From Phytoseiulus persimilis (lineage: Eukaryota; Arthropoda; Arachnida; Mesostigmata; Phytoseiidae): 64,000 nucleotides of DNA. A program made the position numbers and the translations under genes. Below, piece by piece: positions 1 through 13,000 of the stretch (position 1 is the stretch's first letter; every line of letters starts with the position of its first letter). The stretch is from assembly GCA_037576195.1 (NCBI GenBank), contig CM075102.1, positions 18,472,745 to 18,536,744 on the forward strand, in the 5' to 3' direction. The notes under the pieces were generated by a model. That model worked only from the letters and a program-made list of their open reading frames with translations. It was not told the origin of the DNA and made no database searches.

Positions 1-3000
1 ACTTGTTTGTTTGACTGTTGCTCGGAGAAATATCCCGCTCGTGCGCGGGGCTCCGCTCAGAGGTTTCTCCCGGTCCGCCGGTGAAGTCTCAGTGCGCTCG
101 CTGTCCTTGCCCTGCTTACTACCGGCTACAGCCCTAGTCTCCTCAGAGCGCGAACCCTCCTCCCTGGCAGCGGCGGCAAACTTGCCCTCCCTCGATGGAG
201 CTCAGTCGATGATGTCAGAATGCTCCAGGCAACGGTGCGGTACGGTGCAGCCGGTCCCTCGCAGGACGGCAACTCCGTTGCCGGCATTCGTTTCGTCCGC
301 CGACTTGTTTGTTGTTGTTCCGCATCCTCGAGGTTTATTCATTCGTTCTCGGATGCCGACACTTGATCGAAGTGGCCGTTAGTTGTACTTGTCAATCCCG
401 TTTATTGTCGACCCGTGGAATGGGGAATTCAGGATGGTGTTCAACGTCAACTTCGAACCCCCCGTGATCGCCTCGTTTGAGTTCACTCGTTTCCTGTTCT
501 CGTCAAGTGATAGCCGTTGAAATGTGCACAGTTTTACGGTTCGTGGATCACCGAATGGATACACTTACCTCCGGATCGACTGGCTGATCCGTCAGCTATT
601 CGATCGATGTCAGTTGACTGTTTGAGTTCGCGTTGAGGTGTTGGTGTTACTCGAGAACTCGGTGAGGCGACAGGAGCGCAAGCTCTTCACCTCGGTTACA
701 AGCATGCTTTCGAAACGCAAAGACAGCGGATATCGAATCAATCGATGGTTTTCACCCTTCCATCCCAAAAAGGTGAGCTTCGCCTCGACTCGGATCGACG
801 CAAGGCCCCGTCGATCAATGACATCCTGTTCGCCTGGATACCTACTTGTCGGACTCAGGCGTCTTTCAAACGACGTCGGCCCGTGTTTGACCGGTCATTG
901 CGATGCGAGACAGAGCGCCCAGTCGATCGGCTTGTCAAACTCACAGACTGGTATTTTGTTCGTCAGCACGAAACGGATTTCCTCGTTGTTGACAAAACTC
1001 GGAGCACGGAAAGAGGGCAACACGGAGTCCAGCTGTCCCAGGAAACTGGACAAGAAAAACAGTGTGTAGTGCACACACACACACATTGCACTTCATGGAG
1101 CAGTAAAGCGCGACAAGCCGGAAACCCAATGAAGAAGTACCTCTTGGACAAGACAGGAGATTCCTCCGCAGACAATCGGTCAGCGCGAACGGGAATCAAG
1201 AATCATCGATGGATTTCTCGGATCCTTGAAAGTTCTGAGTGTCTCGTCAGGGTTCGCAGTGCGGTCCCCGAACGAAAATTCGGAGAGCCGTGAACCTCAT
1301 CGAGCCTGGCCGTCGAACTCGGAGCGGGCTTCGAATAGTTCAGTCTCCACAGAAGATCGTTCGGAAATAATGGAAGTGCGCCAGTTCCGCCGGAAACAGT
1401 TCGAGGTCTCCCGGGATCCGGCTCAAAATCGCTCGGGAAACAGAAAATCGTTGCCTGATTTTGCGAGAGTGATGTTTCCTATTCCGTTCGGAAGGTGGGC
1501 TTCCCGAGGCGGACTTCCTCTGCGACCATACTTGGTCTGAGATATGGCTCGGGCCAGCTTCACAACGAGCTCCTCGAATGCGTGGTCTCCTACCAGTGGG
1601 CTCGAGAGAAGACAACGCCACCAGGAGATTTGTCGATATGAATTTACATCGTCGGTGCGTTCTATTGGTCGAGAGGATTCGATTGAATTTTGATCCCCAA
1701 ATATCGGGTAATCAAAAATTCGAGGTAAAATCTGCTTTTTCTCTTGCTCGCTGAAAGATACTATGCTGACGGAGTCGGTGGCGCTGAAGATAGATGACGG
1801 GGTCGGCGTAGACTGGAGCTCAACGAGCGCGGGATACCAACGGGAAATCAATGGATTACTCTGAAACCGCGAGTTTCTACCGGCTGTGGAGTTTGGAGAA
1901 GCTGGTGCATGTCGCTGAGTGTTCCCATCAAAGTGGATGCGGCGAGAATCAACCGGCTTGTCTCATGGGACCAAAATGAAAAATATTCGGTTCTTGTATT
2001 CTCGAAGGCCTCGGCCTGTCTAGCACATGGGTCGATTGCGGGTTGAAACTTCACGTAAAACTTGGTCTACCCTAGGATCGTAGCCCCGGAAGAGTCTCGC
2101 TTCATACTCGTTCCATCAGGAGTGAGCCGAGCGTGGAGCCGCCCTCAGTCTGGAACTCGCGTCGCGACTAGTACGATATGAGACGTCATTCTTGCGTGTT
2201 CATATTTGTCAACGTCTCGCTCGCCTCCGCTTCGCCCTTCTCCGCTTCGAGAGTCCATGTTCCTCCCCGGATCGCTGAGATCTTCCGCGAGTACATGCCG
2301 TGCGAGAGCTGCTGTTTTACCTGCGACAGCGTCAGGTTGGCGGGGTAGCCGCCCGTCCGAGCCGCGGCCAACCGAACAAGAGAGCCCGCTTGCAGGAAGA
2401 GTTCCCGACCATTTTCTCGTTCTCTCTCACTTTCGGCGGAACTCCTTGGAGACGTTATTCAACATTCTTGCTCCTGAAGAGACATGTCAGACTTGTGGTG
2501 GTCTACCTTATTCCTCGTGCTCATCCGACTTTGACATGCCGCGTTCTGTTGGAGCTCTCGCTTATCCCCTTTCATACTTGACTCCCTGCTTTCATTCTGC
2601 GACCGCATTCTCACTTTGCTGCTGTTTGGGAAATGCTTCTTGGACGATCGATCTCTGATCCGATATGGAGTTGATATTCACAAGTTGAAGTTGGCATCGA
2701 ATACGCGACACATGATGTCAGGAAGACGACGCCTTGAGAACAGAGCGAATACGAACATTCCGGAAAATATTGGGAAGGAAACTTTCGATACGGACTCCGT
2801 TCAGAGAATTCTTGAATATTGGAAATGTCGTGGTGAGATTGGAAAACTTCGAAGCTGCTCAAAACGTCTCACTTTCGATCCATATCACACGTCCGCGAGA
2901 CGAATTCCGGTGGTGGTTTGTCCCGAGAATGTGATTGAGTTGGAAAGGAGGTTTCCTTAACTAGAAGTATGAATCAGGACATTCCGAGGAATACGAGAAC

Positions 3001-6000
3001 AACTCGGCGTTGCGATTGATCGAAAGCGTTCACGCCTCGCCGCTCGCCAGAGTTTACTCGCCGATAACCAAGGAAGGAAGTTGACAATGTCCCGCGGTCT
3101 GGAAGTTAGCCAATGATCGAATCATTCATGTCGAGCGTTTTGAGCTCGTCCGTCTGAGCCCGACGCGGTCGAATACTGCTCATCATGTGCCCATCGCGCT
3201 TCGTCTTTGAATCCGGAGGCAACAACGATGGGGTCCTCTCGTCTTTTCCTCATCTTCGTCGGGTCGCGACTTGAGGTCGCCTGCACTACCTTCGTCCAAC
3301 ACATGCCAATCTTGAATCGAATAATTTCCTCATCGTGGGTGAGGGAACTCGAAACGACAGAATGGTCGCAACTGAGCGGTCAAGATCGGATCTACGACTC
3401 ATTAACAACTCACTCGGGAATTAAGCGGAATTCGCGGTCCTAGTGAGGAACGAGCTCGAAATAAGTAGTCGGCAGCTACACGAATTGTCGCCGCGTGAGA
3501 TCAAATTTCCTTTCGTAATCTGCTCGTGAGGCTCTTCTGAGGAAGAGATCCTATGGTGGATGTCATTTGTGATCGTTTCCTCAATTCCGGAGGAGGAAGA
3601 ATATGGAGTCGATTCGAACGGTCCCGAGAACTTGAACAGTCGTTGGAATCGGTCCATTGAGGGAGTCGTCAGTCCAATAATGCTTTGAGAAAAGTTCTGT
3701 GCAGCCTTCGTTTCCGGGTCTTCTCAGACCTTGTATTCCAGCATTTACACGAAACTCCCGCTTGCCTCGTCATACACGAACCTCCCGCGCCTGGTCGATG
3801 GCATCGCTCGTCGGTATTTCCTCCATCTGCTCGCCGCTCTCGTGCACGCCTATTCTGAAAGGGTGAGAGAGATTGACGTAGAGCTATTGAGCTGAGCGGG
3901 TCGAGTGAGCAAGAGTGTTGGCGCGTTGTATTCTCGGTCGAGCCTAGATTCCCGCCCCGGCCTGTTGGTTCGAGCAACAACGACACGGATCCTCCTTCGG
4001 CCCGCTGCTGTTGTCAGAAGCCGTTTGTCGTTCGGGGCTCCGCGACGGAACGATCGGTTTGAGGTTTTCCTCCCCTAATATTTTCCCCTCGTCATTGAGG
4101 ATGGAGATCGCCGCAACGGCAAAGCCGAACCCCGATCGCCGTCCGCGTCGACCCGCCATCCATCTGTGTGGATGACTGAGACAGTTCCTTGACGTTTTTC
4201 TTTTTCTTTCCTGGCTCTGCCCATCGAGTGTTTCGGAAGTCGGCATTACGACACATCACCATATTGAACTTGGGGAACGTCACAACTCTTCAAATTAGGG
4301 AAGTGCCTTCCCGGCGGGTCCTACTACGACATGACGTTTGTACAAATGAACCCAACGATGACTTCCATCTCACCGAGCCCATATAGCTAAAACATCAGGA
4401 TTGAACAAGTGTGATTAGCCGCAACGAATAGTGATGTCGCTTTGGTCGTTTTCGACTCTGCACTCGAAACGGATCCAACAACCATGGTGCGATCTCAAGG
4501 TTCATTTGCTGACCGCCTCGAAGAACCGTCGTGCCGTTTACGTACGTAATTTACGACGAGAGACATCCTTTGCTCAGTCTAGGTCTTCCTGTGAGTTCGC
4601 CCTCTCGGCTGCCCGCTCGCTTCGTCGCGCCGTGAGACTTGCTGCGAGTGACGAAAATTCGTCCCGTTGAACTGTAGACGATTCTAATTCGCTTGAGTTG
4701 AGGAAGAACCTCACTGTTACGGCCAATCGAGCAGGGAGGCGCGGGACGACGCAAATTACTGCTAATTACGTCAAGCAAAACGGTTCCTCTCTCCGCGCCA
4801 TTATGAACTGCGTCCTATTGCCACGTCATAGTGAATCGTCATTTGCCACTTGCGTCCTCTCACGTTCTCGTCGTCGTGGTTCTTCCAATTTTCTTCTGCA
4901 ACGGACGCCAGCTTGGGGGAATACTTTTCGTTCTCGCAGACTTCCTCGCAGAAATCGTAAGACTTCACCTCTCGGAAATCTCGATTCTTCCGCCGAAAAC
5001 CACGAAGAAACTCGATCTCGAAATGGATTGGAAGGAGCCCGGATCAATGGGACGTGATTTCCGAAACGTTGAAGTTCCTCTCCGAGATCTGGCTGCCATT
5101 CAGACGAGCTCATCATGTCCCGGGGCTCCGATGCCGTGCTTAGAAGCGTGTTCCGGTTGAAAAATGAGAGATCATTGCACCGTTGATGATACTTTTCGAA
5201 TTGCACCGCGACCTTATCACGGCGACGGAGGTCTATTTCGGCTCTCAATGCGACCTTATCGAGATCGAGCTGATGACGCCGTTGTCGACCGACCCGTCGG
5301 CGGTATCTTAACGTTTTGTGATGTCCCTGAATCCGATGCTCTTATTGATCTGAATTCCGAGCCTGGATCGCCGCTATAGTTGGAACGACGCGACTCGATG
5401 CTATTCACCGTCGCCAGTGTAGCCCCCGGCTCGACTACGGCTGCTTATTTCGAACCGTACTCAGGTTCGGAAAAACTCGCTCTCGTTCTCCTACTCACCT
5501 ACCTGGTTATCTTCCGGCACTCTGCCGGGTGGACTCTCTGAAACCCACGCCCTGGCACACACTCGGTCGGCTATCCGAGGGGCTCTCTTGGTGATTTGAT
5601 TTGTGTCGATGTTACTCGGAGCATGTCGTATACGGAGCCGTCTGGCCACCCGTCCACCGGGCAGATTCGAAGGAGTGAGCGCACAAGTCTGTTCTGTTGA
5701 ATAATTCCACAGTTGATTCCTGAATGACCCATCGTTCTTCTCTTCCTCCGCTCTGCGGCCGCACTCCAGCCAAGAACCGCAAAAACGCGCCGATTGCTCG
5801 CGGTTTCGTTTCTTCCTCGAAAACCACATTGTTTGACAAAACAGCCTCGAAAACATTTATTTGATTTTGAAATCGGACTCATTCACTCGTTCTGTATTCT
5901 CCGACAAACTTTTTCCCCGGACCAGCGTTTTCCAACGCAGCGGCGGCGGTTGGCCCGGTCGTAGTCGTCTTCGTCGCTGTCGTAGACGAGAATTCGATCC

Positions 6001-6200
6001 GGAATCATCGCGGACAGCGATGATGCGCGGAACTGGAACAGGTATACTTCGAATTCGCGACAGCCCACCTGTGAAAACCGAGAGCCGGTCCTAGACCTCG
6101 TTCTCATGCTTTTGTTTAACCTATGCTCCGCGTCCCTCTCTCATTCAACGCCTCCCTCCATCTTCCACGACCCCAACAGCAAGCATGCTCCGTGAAAGTG
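1..6200. other. No recognisable gene; GC-rich opening, scattered short open frames
   Basis: I read both strands and found no frame that resembles a known protein family or that is bounded by convincing splice sites. The first 380 bases are CpG-rich and open in one forward frame to the window edge; this could be a 5' UTR or a GC-rich coding exon cut by the window. A short CA dinucleotide run lies at about 1071-1086. The stretch may be intergenic or a long upstream intron of the Caskin gene that lies further right. Confidence is only that nothing here can be supported as a gene. Confidence 0.5.
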
Positions 6201-6211
6201 CGAGAAGAGAG

Positions 6212-6245
6212 ATATAAGAGACGTTTTTCCTCTCTTTCACTAGCA
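6212..6245 (+). promoter_or_regulatory. Candidate TATA-type core promoter
   Basis: A TATA-like motif, atataag at 6212-6218, is followed 26-30 bases later by a TCACTAG initiator-like sequence at about 6237-6243. The downstream 450 bases are purine-rich, with a GA run at about 6517-6531 and several frames open on both strands, as expected for an untranslated leader. It would be correctly oriented to drive the Caskin-type gene at 10 kb. This is inference from motif spacing alone; such motifs arise by chance often. Confidence 0.2.
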
Positions 6246-9200
6246 GCAAGTACAGAACAGCGGTGGCAACGGCCCTCTTGTGAGCAACTTGCCGCTTAGT
6301 AGAGAGCTTCGAGTACACAGCAGCCCGATCTCCTCCCCGTAGCAGCCGGTGGCGAACGGACTACGAACGGCAGACGGAGTCGAGTGAACACTTGGCGAAG
6401 CCCGTTTCTTTGTCGACACGCAAAACGACGCAACGTAGGGATAGACGGATGGAGCACGGGCTCCCCCGTCCACGAGCGGGCGAGGGAGCTCACAGCGCTG
6501 AGAAGATACGTCAGAAGAGAGAGAGAGAGAACTGTAAACCTCTGTTGTTCTTCTCAAGAGGACCCTCCAGCTGATTGAATCCCCGCAAAGACTCTCCCGT
6601 TCGACGGAAACGCACCAGTGGTTTGCTTGGCACCAGGGCAGAGGTGACAGAGGATAAAGAGGAGCGTCGCGGTTTCGACTCGCAGAGAGGGAAAGACACT
6701 CTGGATGTTTGCTGGGTAGCATCGTTAAATAATTATCACTCGTGAGGTGCGGGCTCCGCGAAACGGAACCGTCATGCGTGAAACGACGAGCAATGTGCAG
6801 AAAGCCTTAGACTGATCGAACGGAAGACTCATCGGTTCAGCTCGCTAACTGCTACACGCTATGTGATGAGAAACAAGAAACGAGTGAACGTTTCCTTAGC
6901 AAATGAGAGAGCATCGATTAACCTGTGTGTCCGGCACCCGAGGTGGGTCCAATACTGGAATGGGAAGCGAGAGCTCCCATTGAAGAGGAAATTCCGAGAT
7001 GGGTGAGCGGAACGCTCCAAAAACGACAATGATACCCTTGGAAAACATTTCACGATTTTTGGCTCATCGTTTCCTCTGTGCATCGATTGATACCCCCACC
7101 ACTATGCTGTTGCGCCGGGTCAGAGGGCTGGCGCTGCCGCAAGAGCCCACGCTGAGAAAATGGCGTCGTTTCCAAATACTTGCGAGGCACTCTTCCTCCT
7201 GTAGGGCCCGCTGTTACATCGGCGGCGGCTGAAACTGAGAGCAGGGTTGCGGAGCGGTAGTATGCCATTTATCAAATTGCACTCGACCAAAAGAAATTCA
7301 TATGCCAATACTGGTTCGGTTCCGCCGCCGATTTCTGCTGAGTCCGATAAAGTCCTCGTTCGTTCCGTCTCCTTTCGTGTTTCGCCTTTCGCTGTCGAGC
7401 TTCTTCGAGTGTCTGTGGGCAGGATGCCGAGGGCTTTTCCGGGGGAGGCGTAACAGGGTCGGCGAGAAATGCCGTCGTTCAGGCGACTTTGGATGGGCTT
7501 GATTGGAGAAGTTCGATCAAATACATTGCTCTGCCTAACACTTTTCCGTTGCAAACATCCGAAATCCGGTTCGGACGATTCTGACAGGAGTAGAGACTTT
7601 TTGCGGCGTCCGGTTGAGATCTCCGAGCTCAAATTATTGATCTTAAATGAGTTGACGACGCTTCCTGAAAGATGCAGGACCATCGTCGTACTAATGGACG
7701 CTCCCTTCGAACGGCCTGCAGGGTCATAGAGCTCGTTTGTGTAACTGATGGAGCTAATTCAGCTGCCATAGTCCGTCTCCAACGTCATCGGAGCGTACTT
7801 CATGAATTTCGATCGAAGCAATCTTGATTCTCCGTGAGACTTATTTGCAAATGTTACGCCCGGAGTCGGTCAAACTATCGATCTGTTCGATGATGAATCG
7901 TCGGGTGGGTAGAGGCCAACGCTGACGTGGAGCCACAAATAAGTGGCCTTGGTTGTTCTGCGCTGAATATTCTAGTTCATTCTGAATTTGAGGCCAACCA
8001 GCCTGGGTTCACTCACGGATCAGCATGAGCGGTGCCATGACTTTCCTAGATTGATTTTCCGCTGCGCGGTGAGAGGTCCAACACCCCGTGCGCTATCAGA
8101 GCCCCCATGTACTGTTTACGATGCTTGGATGTTGTCCGATCCATCGCTATCGCCTTCAGGAACCTCGCAGGATTCGCCACCAACGGCTCGAGGAGATAGG
8201 AGTGGTCCAAGAAACACGTCAAACGCCTCCAGTCCCGACAGTCGATACCACCGGGTTCATCCGTCATCCGGAAAACACGGACGTTTTTGGGCCCGTCGGA
8301 CAACGCAGAATCCGCCGACGGTCCGCCGAGCAGTTGACGACGTTGGTCGCCCGGTGACGGCCGATTCAATGCATGCATCGTTTTCGAACGAACTTTCTGA
8401 CACGTAAAGCTTCCGTTGCTTTTCAATGGCGCCGATCGTGGCCGGCCTATTGAGGGACCGGACTCGCGGCTGCGGCAGACACGTATACGGCTCTTGATCG
8501 AGAGGGAAAGCACTCGCAGTGGAGTTTCCTAAATGCAGCTCTGTACACTCCAGCTGGAAGTGCAGTCCTCAGAACATTGTGCCTGGGTAATCTGGCTGAG
8601 ATCGTTTTTCCGTTTCGTTTCCCGCTTGTAGTCGAAGCCGCAATGAGCAGGGCAGGACTTCGATTTCTCTTCTGCAGTGACCTAGAAGTCCAGGAAAGTT
8701 GGCTCTGTAGGTGTTGCGAGTCGAGTAGTCGTCCTCAGTTTGGCACGAATCCAAGCGGATGAACCTCGCGGACGGCTTGCTCCAAGGCACCGGTGCTCGC
8801 TGCGCGCTTGCCCAGTACCGGTCGTTCTGATGGCTGGCAAACTGCCCAGGAGTGATTTGCGAGGTCGAATCCTCGAAGGACGTCTGCTGCAATCGTCCGC
8901 CAAGATGAAAGGAAAACTCCCCTCTTGGAACGCGAAATAACGTTCGCAAATAGTTCAGGTCCTCACACGGACGAGCTGCCGACAAACGTCCTCACAGACG
9001 AGTCCGACCGGAAGAACAAATAGTTATCCGGCCGTTGGACCACTAGAGATGTATCCGATGTGTGAGAGCCAAATCGTTGTGAGGATGGTGCACCTCGTGC
9101 AGGCGGACTCGGTGAAAGACCGAACCACCAAGTGTGGGCAGGACCGCCGAACTCGGGAGATTGTGGACGGCGGCGACGGCAGATATGGCGAAGCAATTGG

Positions 9201-10005
9201 CATCGATCGGATGCATTCAAATATTGCTCGTCTGTGCCGAGTCATCACCCAGCTCATCGTTCCATGGGATTCCGAGAGAGCGTGCTCGCGTGCGAACGAG
9301 AGAAGAGGGGACGTGCACTTGAGCGGGCGTGAGTTAGTGACAGTCTGACAAGCAATGACTTATTGGCAGTGCCGCGGGCGATTGTGAGTGCTTATCTGAA
9401 CGGCGGAGTAGCTTGAACAAACTTTCATTACGATAACATAGCGAATTTGAGCGAAAGCGACTCGAGTCGGAGCTGCGGGGGCGGTGAGCCTACGACTACG
9501 ACCCTCATGGTCTTCCCCGGTCGTCTGAGGGTGGGGCCTAAACTGCCGCTGGACTCGCCAACGGACCCGAGTCCATCCCGTCTCGGGTCCCCTGTCTTCG
9601 AGCGCTGGATCTGACAGTCGATGGAGAGAGCGTTTAACATACGATTCGGCGACAAATTCATCTAAACACTCTTGCCGGTGCTGCTTTGAGAAATGGATCC
9701 TGCGTTCGACAAGACCATCTCGTAATTTCGAGCTCAAAGACAGTCGGATGTTGTCGCGCCAGAAGCGAGTGAGGGAACTTCGAGGAAGGCAGTGAAAACG
9801 AGTATTTTCGGGGGCGGAATAGATATGCCATTAGCAGAATTGAGCTCGTACTTGCTGATTGGGTAGCTGGATCCCAATCGCTGTACTCGAGGAAGTCCCT
9901 TTCAACGAACACGACGTCACACGCAACTGGAGAAACCTCATTCGAGCTCTGTTCCGAGCGCCCAGCCTTCCTGAGTCGATTTATGATTCGGAGTTTTCGT
10001 TTCAG
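6246..10005. other. Upstream region or intron of the Caskin-type gene; no exon recognised
   Basis: Several open frames of 120-190 codons occur on both strands (for example 7683-7120 minus and 8513-8046 minus), but none resembles ankyrin repeats, an SH3 domain or the linker expected upstream of Caskin SAM domains. The segment ends in a good acceptor (pyrimidine tract then ttcag at 10001-10005). It is best treated as intron or promoter-proximal sequence. Confidence 0.4.
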
Positions 10006-13000
10006 GACCAAGAGGTGCTGGCAATGTGGCTAAAGAACCTGCATTTCGAGGAGTACCTCCCGCTTTTCGTCAATTCTGGATACGACATGCCGACGATCTC
10101 CCGGATGACTCCCGAGGACCTCACGGCCATCGGGATCACTCGGCCACAGCATCGTCGGAAGCTCAAGCAAGAAATCAGTAAACTCAACATATCCGATGGA
10201 ATACCAGGTGAGCCTTCCGACGGGAACTGAGGCTGCAAAGCATCGGTGAACATCGCCGCAGCGCACTAATGCGCGAGCACCTCGAATTGAACAAATCCTC
10301 GCCGACACAAAAGGATGAACAAGCGGGGGGAGCTGAATGCGCAGACAAACGGGCAGGCGGTGATGCCTGGTATCCAATCGCTGAAACTAAGCCGCGTCAC
10401 GCTGACTACGGAGAGAGCGATCGCTCTCATCTGGGGACCTCAAGAAGATGGAACAGTTGCAACGCGGAGTTCTCGACGCCGACGCAAACTCTTTGAAATG
10501 CTTGCTTCCGAAAAACCCCGCTTCGTTGGGGTCGTCTCCGGGAATATGAATTCAACCCCGGCCCGACTTCTCTGAAGTGACTCCTCCGACCCTTGGGAAG
10601 TCCTCCGACGATGTCCTTGGAGACCTGTGCATCAGTTTTCTCTTTCCGCCGCTATGGTGGCTGTAAATTCTGAAACAGGAGCTCTAAGCTATCTCTAACC
10701 TCGATCCTTATCATCGTTCTAGATTACAAGCCGGACAACTTGCTCCTATGGTTGAAACTCCTCCGACTGGATCAGTACGCCCCTGCCCTGACAGGCCAAG
10801 GATATACGACCATCGATAAAGTTGCCGAACTGACCTGGGAAGATTTGGAAGAGATCGGAATTCAGAAACTAGGTTCGTAGAATACATTGTTTCTGCGCCC
10901 ATAAATCGTATGGCGCGTAGCTATCTCTCCCTCGGGAAGTTTACCGGAATCCTTCCGAGCGATAGAGATGAGAGAAACGAATCGTGTAGACGGGAAGGGT
11001 TCGGAATTCCCCATTCGGACTTTCATCGCGAATATTCATTTTCCCAAAAGGTTCAGCTTTCCCGCTGTCCCTCCCGGTTCCGCTTTCTCTTTGTTCTTCT
11101 CGGTCTTGTTCTCCTCGGCGAGATTCGGGATTCGAACCCCCCAGTGAAGACGCTACTTATTCTATTCGAAAAGCCGTTGTTTCCATGAAGAGCGCACATG
11201 GGGCTGAGCGTTCGGCTCATCTCCAACATTTATTAGCAAAACAGCCAAGCAAAAAGGATCCCACAAGATTTTGTGTGGCGTCGAGGCAAGAGCTTTATTG
11301 GCCTTTCAAGGGCCACCGCCAGCTTTGTTATTACTCGCCGCTGTCGTTGTCGCTGACGTCGACGACGGAGACCAGATGCCGTCTTCAATATACATCAGGC
11401 TTCCTTACGGGACACGCGGCCCCGTCGTCGTTCATCTTATGTGGAGAATTCGCACACATCGAGCCCGCGACTCATTACGCTCTTGATTGCAGGCCATCAG
11501 AAGAAGCTAATGCTGGCCATAAAGAAAGTCAAAGGCCAGAAAGGACTTTATGGAACACTGCCCGTAACCTCACAGATTCTGGGTCCTCCCAACAACAATC
11601 CTCCGCAAGTGACGAGGCATCCCAGCCTCGACATGGGCAACCCTCACGCGCGGCCAATCACCGTCCGTGAGTAATCATCTCCTTTGTTCGATTCAATCCG
11701 TCGCTACCAGTCCGTCCCCGTCCGCTTCAGTCTCAACACCCCATGTCTCACCTGAATCCCGCAGCCTATGTCATTGTCATTGCGTCACGAACTATTCCTC
11801 TCGAACTGCTGTCACGTTATTCCTCCCGCGATTCACGCGCCCTTATTCCTCGGCTGTCTCATCTAACTCGGAGGCAGTCGGAACTCGTTCAAAATTCGCG
11901 AAACATTAGCGAAACTCCGGCTGCTCTATTATGTAGCAGGAAGCCGGCAGGATGAGATACCAACGTGGTAACGGATTCACGCTGCCTCCTCTCGTTCTCA
12001 CTTTCGTTCCTCTCTCGCAACAGCGGTTCCACCGAATCAGTACGAGTCCCTGAATCAGCCTGGACGAATGCAAAGTTTCCTGAACAACCGGAGCGCTCTG
12101 CGAACTGTCGGATCGGGGAGCGATCTGCAGCGAATGGATAATGAAGATCAGCAGCTCTACATGTCCCTCGAAATGAACAATCAGAAGAACCAGCGAGCGA
12201 CCGGTCGATCGCTCGAATCTCTCCAGAACGACATGTACACCTACCAACAGTGAGTTATCGCGACCGCTTCCTATTCTCATTCGGGGAAGGATCTCAAGGC
12301 TGGCGACGTCCGTTGGTGACCGAGTATTCCTTCTGCGGAAGGGTCGATTTCCGAGTCTCGAAGGCTCGACGGAGGCGTCTCGCGCCCTCTCCGTCGCCGT
12401 TGGTGGGAATCGTTACATTTCTGGGCTAAGGTCAACTCAATAATTAATGTCCACGAGCAGAGCCAAGGTTTTTATCAGGCCGCTGCCATTGTGTTTGGGA
12501 ACGTTGGCGGAAACTACCAACCGTTCCTATAATAACAACCACCAACGTAGATCTGGGGAATATTTCACGTAAACTACGGAGCCAAAATAGACTCCTAACT
12601 TGGGTCAGTTACTACCGACTAGGTCGAGCGTGTTGGCGTGGACTGGAACAAATGCTTTTCCCCGCGACAACGACAGAGTCCAAATTTAGAACTTCGTCGT
12701 ATTGATGGCGAATATGAATGAATACCTCCGATGTCGGACGTGACGACAATGCGACCTCGTCAGAGCCGATGGTCACAACAGCCTCACCGGATGACGGTTA
12801 TAAATTTATGAACGAGCTCCGACCAATTCCCCAACAGGCAAGATCTGAACTGGAGACCAAAACAATTCGACCAGCCGCATTACGAGCCCATGGAAGGAAC
12901 GGCGACGCTGAACCGACCGCGTGGACTGGTTAAGCCGCGGCCCGTGGCAAAAGTTACAGGGACCTCGACAACGTCGCTTCGGGACGCACTCAACGACGAT

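Noticed and set aside
7120-7683. 187-codon minus-strand open frame
   Set aside because: Low-complexity basic and serine-rich translation, opposed by several open frames on the other strand, with no recognisable domain.
11126-11145. Reverse-strand ggttcgaatcc-like tRNA B box
   Set aside because: The flanking sequence cannot form a T stem, anticodon arm or acceptor stem, so it is not a tRNA gene.
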